The notes below the pieces were generated by a model that did not search any database, was not told the DNA's origin, and saw nothing but the letters and a program-made list of their open reading frames with translations. Source: Candidatus Stahliibacteriota bacterium (lineage in GTDB: Bacteria > Hydrothermota > Tepidihabitantia > SM23-42). Taken from it: a stretch of DNA of 55,937 nucleotides. A program made the translations under genes and the position numbers. Below, piece by piece: positions 52,669 to 55,937 of this stretch (position 1 is its first letter; each line of letters opens with the position of its first letter). The DNA lies in assembly GCA_030602565.1 (NCBI GenBank), contig JAUVZL010000011.1:1-55937 (forward strand), read 5' to 3'.

Positions 52669-53260
52669 ATGAAAACACTCACTGATCGAGAGATTATTAA
52701 ATACTTCGGGAACTTCGACTACAAGGAAGGAGAGAGCGGTCGAATGGTCATTCTCTGGCATCCTCTGACCTGCTGTAGTCCTGAGTTATATGTCGAAGGA
52801 ATCAGGGGACCAGGGAATCCAGACCAAGTCTTCTTGTCATTGCCCGACAAGCCCCTCTTGTCATTCCCTGGTTAAACCAGGGAATCCAGTCTTTTCAGAG
52901 TCATTCTCTGACTTGCTGTAGTCCTGAGTTATATGTCGAAGGGATCAGGGGGATCGGGCAATCCAATAACCAGGATAATCCGGTTATTGTTCGAGCGAGC
53001 GCAGCGCTTGTCCGCTATGTCGTGTAGAGGAAGTCGAGAACACGCCACTCACGGCATTCCTGGGGCATTGCGATAGATCTTAACGCAAACACCAATCTGT
53101 ATGGCTCGAAAGGCAAATGCATAAAGGCATTATCAAGGTGTTTAAGGATAACGGTTTTCTATGGGGTGGAGACTGGAGAACGTCAGATCCCATGCACTTT
53201 GAAGTGGGGAAGGAGTGGCAGCCGTTCAAACCAGTAGTTATAATAAACCAGAAAGCCTGA
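52669..53260 (+). pseudogene. M15-family peptidase (endolysin-like) relic, interrupted by a repeat element and frameshifted
   Basis: AGGAGG precedes an intact start, MKTLTDREIIKYFGNFDYKE (52669). After about 27 codons the sequence switches at 52747 to a hairpin repeat element of ~297 bp. Peptidase sequence resumes at about 53044: HSWGIAIDLNANTNLYGSKG, then, after a frame change near 53117, MHKGIIKVFKDNGFLWGGDW and DPMHFEVGKEWQ to a stop at 53258. HSWGIAIDLN and DPMHFE contain the M15 zinc ligands. The middle of the domain is missing, so this cannot be active. Confidence 0.8.
52747..53043 (+). repeat. Repeat element inside the M15 relic
   Basis: Starts GTCATTCTCTGG like the block at 50964 and ends GTCGAGAACAC like the element at 51505-51654. 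It contains two copies of a CTGTAGTCCTGAGTTATATG module (52770 and 52915) and the ATTCCCTGGT-type hairpin (52860-52890), each also found at 49617-49743. Confidence 0.85.
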
Positions 53261-53295
53261 TTATTGCTCTAATTTATAGAGGGTTATATTCATGG

Positions 53296-53323
53296 TTGAC
53301 AACGTACGGGATATGACTAAAAT
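53296..53323 (+). promoter_or_regulatory. Promoter of the unknown two-gene unit
   Basis: TTGACA (53296-53301), 16-bp spacer, TAAAAT (53318-53323); a short leader with AAGGAGG leads to the ATG at 53342. Confidence 0.78.
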
Positions 53324-53341
53324 AACCTATAAGGAGGTATC

Positions 53342-53677
53342 ATGGGGTTGTTGGTTAATCCAATTGTTCTTGGTATGATAGTAGGGATACCACTAGGTAT
53401 TTTCTTGCTATTTAAAACACCTGTAATTGGTTCGTTTGATTGGTTCAAGAGGGCGAAAAAAACCATACCTTATTTAAGATTTGTAAACCCAGATAAAATC
53501 GGTGAACAATTGAAACATGAGGGCATTATTCTTGGTGGAGATACAAGATGTTCAGTCTGCGGTAGGCTTGTGACCTATAGTAATTTTGGTGCTGTTAGAC
53601 AAACAGGAGATGAGATAATTTTTGTTTGCTCTGATCCTCATTGTATGAATCTTGGAAATATCATCACAATTAAGTAA
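53342..53677 (+). CDS. Unknown membrane-anchored protein with zinc-knuckle
   Basis: 111 residues. An N-terminal hydrophobic helix (NPIVLGMIVGIPLGIFLLF) anchors a cytoplasmic domain that carries CSVC and, 31 residues later, CSDPHC, a likely four-cysteine zinc site. I do not recognise a family. It is followed by another unknown membrane-anchored protein at 10 nt. Both are noticeably A+T-richer than the core genes, consistent with acquisition from elsewhere. Confidence 0.75.
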   Translation: MGLLVNPIVLGMIVGIPLGIFLLFKTPVIGSFDWFKRAKKTIPYLRFVNPDKIGEQLKHEGIILGGDTRCSVCGRLVTYSNFGAVRQTGDEIIFVCSDPHCMNLGNIITIK

Positions 53678-53687
53678 TTTACCATCA

Positions 53688-54692
53688 ATGCTACAAATTC
53701 TTCTCTACATAGTTGTGTTTGTGGGATCCGCTGGCGTAGTAATAGGTGGGATTTTTGCTATAGCAGCCCTATTTAAAGCAGGTAAAGATATATGTGATGG
53801 TTTTCAGGGGACAGGATATGAAAAGGATTATCATAAAACTGTAAGCAAACTAGTAAAACGCGGGATTCATGTTCAACCAAAGAGTGAAATAATCGGGGAG
53901 ATTATCATTGATGAGGGAAGAGGAGGATTAAATACTAGGGTACGGAAATGGTACTATAAGAAATGGAAAAAATTAGAGCTTGAAAAAGTACTTATTCAAC
54001 AATTCCCCACAGAAACAAAGAGAATTTCCTTTCTAATTAAACAGGCAGTTAGAGAAATTTTAACTACTTGTCTTCTGCCAGATGATCTAATGGAAGCTTT
54101 TATAGTATATGTAGCCCATAAATTTGCACATAGAGAAACAAACATAGGTAAGTCAGTTGAAGATTCTTTGATACGCGAACTTGCCAACTTAAAATATGGG
54201 AAATGTTTGTTAAAGTTAGATTCATCAGATTACGAGAAAATGATCGTACTCAATGATGAACCTCAAGCAAAACCTTTGCTTGAGGAAACGATAATTCCTA
54301 TACTGGGTATACAGTCAGCTAATTTTTATAAGTCAACATATACATCAAATGGAGAGCGGGGTAAGGCACGCAATGATCAATGCGAATTTTTCACCGATTG
54401 GCTAGGTCGACTCTGTAATGATAAAGTCCGAATAATTTGGATTGGTGCCAAGAGTGCTGGTTTATATCTAAAATGCTTGAAGAAAGATGCTGCAATCGAT
54501 AGTTTTGATTTTTTTATTTTTGGAGCTAGACGTGCCAATATAAATATACTGAATCATTTCATTGACGAAAGGCTTCCTCAAAAGTACACACAGTATGATT
54601 TCAAAAATGTAGCAGTAGAAGGTATTTGGGAAAGAAGGTTTAAGTCAATCAATCATAAATGGGTTTTTTGCCACAAATTGTTGAAAAGATAA
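53688..54692 (+). CDS. Unknown membrane-anchored protein (334 aa)
   Basis: One N-terminal hydrophobic helix (MLQILLYIVVFVGSAGVVIGG...IAALF) and a long cytoplasmic region. Its middle is helical and basic (KWYYKKWKKLELEK); the C-terminal ~110 residues (from GERGKARNDQCEFFTDWLG) look like an alpha/beta fold with RIIWIGAKSAGLYLKCL and FFIFGARRANINILNHF. I recognise no family or catalytic motif. The ATG at 53688 is used because it lies 10 nt after the previous stop; a TTG at 53652 would overlap that gene. Downstream it runs into amidase tail B. Confidence 0.72.
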   Translation: MLQILLYIVVFVGSAGVVIGGIFAIAALFKAGKDICDGFQGTGYEKDYHKTVSKLVKRGIHVQPKSEIIGEIIIDEGRGGLNTRVRKWYYKKWKKLELEKVLIQQFPTETKRISFLIKQAVREILTTCLLPDDLMEAFIVYVAHKFAHRETNIGKSVEDSLIRELANLKYGKCLLKLDSSDYEKMIVLNDEPQAKPLLEETIIPILGIQSANFYKSTYTSNGERGKARNDQCEFFTDWLGRLCNDKVRIIWIGAKSAGLYLKCLKKDAAIDSFDFFIFGARRANINILNHFIDERLPQKYTQYDFKNVAVEGIWERRFKSINHKWVFCHKLLKR

Positions 54693-54700
54693 CACAATCC

Positions 54701-54823
54701 AAAATAACAATCACTGCTGGCTGCATTGTGGGACACAGGAAGTACGCAAAGAAGAGTTGTCCGGGGGAGAAGTTCGATATTAATAGCTACAAATATTATG
54801 TGAAAAACGTGAATGAGACATGA
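54701..54823 (+). pseudogene. Amidase 3' tail, copy B
   Basis: Open frame KITITAGCIVGHRKYAKKSCPGEKFD...VKNVNET to a stop at 54821. It retains the His and CPG of the amidase C-terminus (GHRKYAKKSCPG). No 5' part precedes it: the unknown membrane-protein gene ends at 54692. It is DNA-similar to copies A and C across about 75 bp. Confidence 0.8.
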
Positions 54824-54833
54824 TAGAATATTC

Positions 54834-55751
54834 TTAAATACTAAAATCACCTTCAGTTTGCCAGTCTGTATTTCCCTTGAAGTCTATTGATATACCTATT
54901 GCATGTAACATATCAAGTAACTCTTGTCTTTTTTTAACACTTCCATCAAATTTAATAATATGTCTTCCTACTGTATCACTGAAAGGTCGGAGCTTCCCAG
55001 GAAATTCAACAAGTATTACCTTCTTCGGTGCATGACCAAAAGCTAATCCCGCTTCAAATATTACATTAGGTCTAGCTTGTGGTGTAAGATTTATTTCATA
55101 ATCTTCATCAGAGGATGATATAAACTCTCTTTTGAGTTTTGCTTCATCATCCGGGGTTAAGAGTACAATAAATGCTCTCGCTTTTGGAAAAATTGTTTCC
55201 AGAATTTTACCAATATAAGGAGAACCTTCATGGGTTGACATTTTGGCTTTTGGCCATTCAATTGGTTTTACTCCAACAGCTCTCAGAAATTGATGCATTG
55301 CCCTTTTTATTTTAAGGTTTCTACCATGTATTACGAAAACAGTTTTTTCATCAATAGTAATATCCGAATACTCATTACCTGTGCTCTTTTCCTGAGATGT
55401 TGCAGATTGCTTTGCCATAAAAAAATACTCAGGATCATCCTTGATATTTTGTTCAAGTTCATTGAGGAAATCCTGATACTTCTGCAGCTGATTACTGACA
55501 TCAGCCAATATTGGTGGCTGTGAATACCAAAAAGTGATTTCTTTCAATCGCTCTGCGCGTTGCTCACTTATGTAATTTGCAATAAGTTCTATAGTGGCTC
55601 CGTGCCAATTTTCCAAACGACTGATTATGATATCGATACTATTTGGCTGTGTATTCGTGGTATAAAATTCTGAAATTAGCTTTTCTAACTTTTTAGATTG
55701 TTTATCGATAATTTCCAAAGCTTTTGCTTTTCTATCATCATTTATAGTCAT
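54834..55751 (-). CDS. TIR-like nucleotide-binding domain protein (anti-phage effector type)
   Basis: 305 residues. The N-terminal ~130 residues are helical and charged, possibly a sensor or oligomerisation part. From about 136 the protein has the bacterial TIR-like fold seen in CBASS (Cap12-type) and Pycsar effectors: VFVIHGRNLKIKRAMHQFLRAVG, AFIVLLTPDDEA, then ARPNVIFEAGLAFGHAPKKV, where the Glu of FEAG is the usual NADase residue. Related proteins degrade NAD+ during infection. No cyclase is next to it in this window. Its 3' end is 10 bp from amidase tail B. Confidence 0.85.
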   Translation of the reverse strand: MTINDDRKAKALEIIDKQSKKLEKLISEFYTTNTQPNSIDIIISRLENWHGATIELIANYISEQRAERLKEITFWYSQPPILADVSNQLQKYQDFLNELEQNIKDDPEYFFMAKQSATSQEKSTGNEYSDITIDEKTVFVIHGRNLKIKRAMHQFLRAVGVKPIEWPKAKMSTHEGSPYIGKILETIFPKARAFIVLLTPDDEAKLKREFISSSDEDYEINLTPQARPNVIFEAGLAFGHAPKKVILVEFPGKLRPFSDTVGRHIIKFDGSVKKRQELLDMLHAIGISIDFKGNTDWQTEGDFSI

Positions 55752-55765
55752 ATTACCTCCATCCG

Positions 55766-55793
55766 ATTATACTCCCACCACCTGGGCTGTCAA
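55766..55793 (-). promoter_or_regulatory. Promoter of the TIR-like gene
   Basis: Minus strand TTGACA (55793-55788), 16-bp spacer, TATAAT (55771-55766), then GGAGG and the ATG at 55751. The -35 hexamer lies just left of amidase tail C. Confidence 0.8.
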
Positions 55794-55797
55794 GTAA

Positions 55798-55881
55798 CAC
55801 AGGAAGTACGCAAACAAGAGCTGCCCGGGGGAGAAGTTTGATCTGGACACATACAGAAATATTGTTAAGCGGCTCAGCTGA
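55798..55881 (+). pseudogene. Amidase 3' tail, copy C
   Basis: HRKYANKSCPGEKFDLDTY then RNIVKRLS and TGA at 55879. It is preceded in frame by TAA (55795), so nothing upstream can feed into it. It is the copy most similar to A (same TACAGAAATATTGT core), but its CPG is intact. Confidence 0.8.
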
Positions 55882-55937
55882 TCAATCTAATACGTCTCAT
55901 GTCATCTTCAGACCAACCGGCATCCCTAAGCAGATCC
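55874..55937 (-). CDS. Partial CDS, C-terminal 20 residues only
   Basis: Reading in from the right edge on the minus strand gives DLLRDAGWSEDDMRRIRLIS and a TGA at 55874. It looks like a real protein end but I do not recognise it. It overlaps the end of amidase tail C by 8 bp in the opposite direction, the same arrangement as hicA and the TIR gene at copies A and B. Confidence 0.4.
   Translation of the reverse strand, partial: DLLRDAGWSEDDMRRIRLIS

Noticed and set aside
49486-53043. Integron attC array or gene-cassette integron
   Set aside because: No integrase, and the hairpin modules lack attC R/L box symmetry and are not placed once per cassette. The amidase-tail pattern nearby is a separate observation.

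Overview
The window (about 43% G+C by eye) looks like a chromosome segment from an uncultured bacterium of the FCB group or a related candidate phylum; WOR-3/Stahlbacteria-like is my best guess, from inference only. Supporting signs are two secreted proteins with YPNPF-type C-terminal sorting domains (type IX secretion), a PorX-like response regulator with a PglZ effector domain, bacterial housekeeping genes (tmk, ispF, mnmG, tsaD, parAB, dapAB, tig, clpP, argF, purL) and two tRNAs. Promoters are very uniform: nearly every gene with a visible promoter has TTGAYN, a 16-bp spacer, then TAYAAT. In about half of these the ATG lies only 5-8 nt after the -10 box, which predicts leaderless mRNAs. The rest carry a strong AGGAGG.

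Layout. 1-8.4 kb (+): a secreted beta-propeller protein, inositol-phosphate synthase, tmk, ctpA, a 28-residue membrane peptide and a PurS-PurS-PurL fusion. 8.6-17.6 kb (-): a split subtilisin with a sorting domain, ispF, an amino-acid permease fused to PTS EIIA, a K+ channel, a SEC-C protein and an AbiE toxin-antitoxin pair with an evident operator. 17.7-32 kb: mnmG, an M50 protease, a DUF2273-like peptide, PrsW, tsaD, the GMP synthase ATPase subunit, parA-parB split by a small insertion, dapA-dapB, a polyprenyl-type glycosyltransferase with a flippase-like partner, then UDP-glucose dehydrogenase and UDP-xylose synthase. 32-34 kb: a solute-binding lipoprotein fused to a TonB C-terminal domain. 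34.8-42 kb (-): one long unit of tRNA-Leu, tig, clpP, a glycosyltransferase-like gene, a diguanylate cyclase, a histidine kinase and porX. 42-49.2 kb (-): a GT-C-like membrane protein, a YbbR protein, an isocitrate-dehydrogenase-family enzyme, a Ca2+-type P-ATPase and argF. 49.4-55.9 kb: an accessory island beginning at tRNA-Phe, with an AAA/DUF4143 ATPase, HicBA, two wrecked endolysin-like genes (amidase and M15 peptidase), an unknown two-gene unit and a TIR-domain protein.

Two features are not explained by ordinary annotation. (1) Many intergenic regions hold arrays of short hairpins. Stem sequences differ from unit to unit but stay paired, and units within one array share a short constant word that differs between arrays (GCAGTATC, TTCC, GGAAATGA, GAAGACACG, GTCATT/AATCCAG). 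In the island these hairpin blocks interrupt both endolysin genes and encode the end of the ATPase gene. (2) The same amidase 3' tail occurs three times (51.67, 54.70 and 55.80 kb). Each copy lies within 10 bp of, or overlaps, the 3' end of a convergent accessory gene, as expected of a recurrent insertion site for defence or toxin-antitoxin cassettes.
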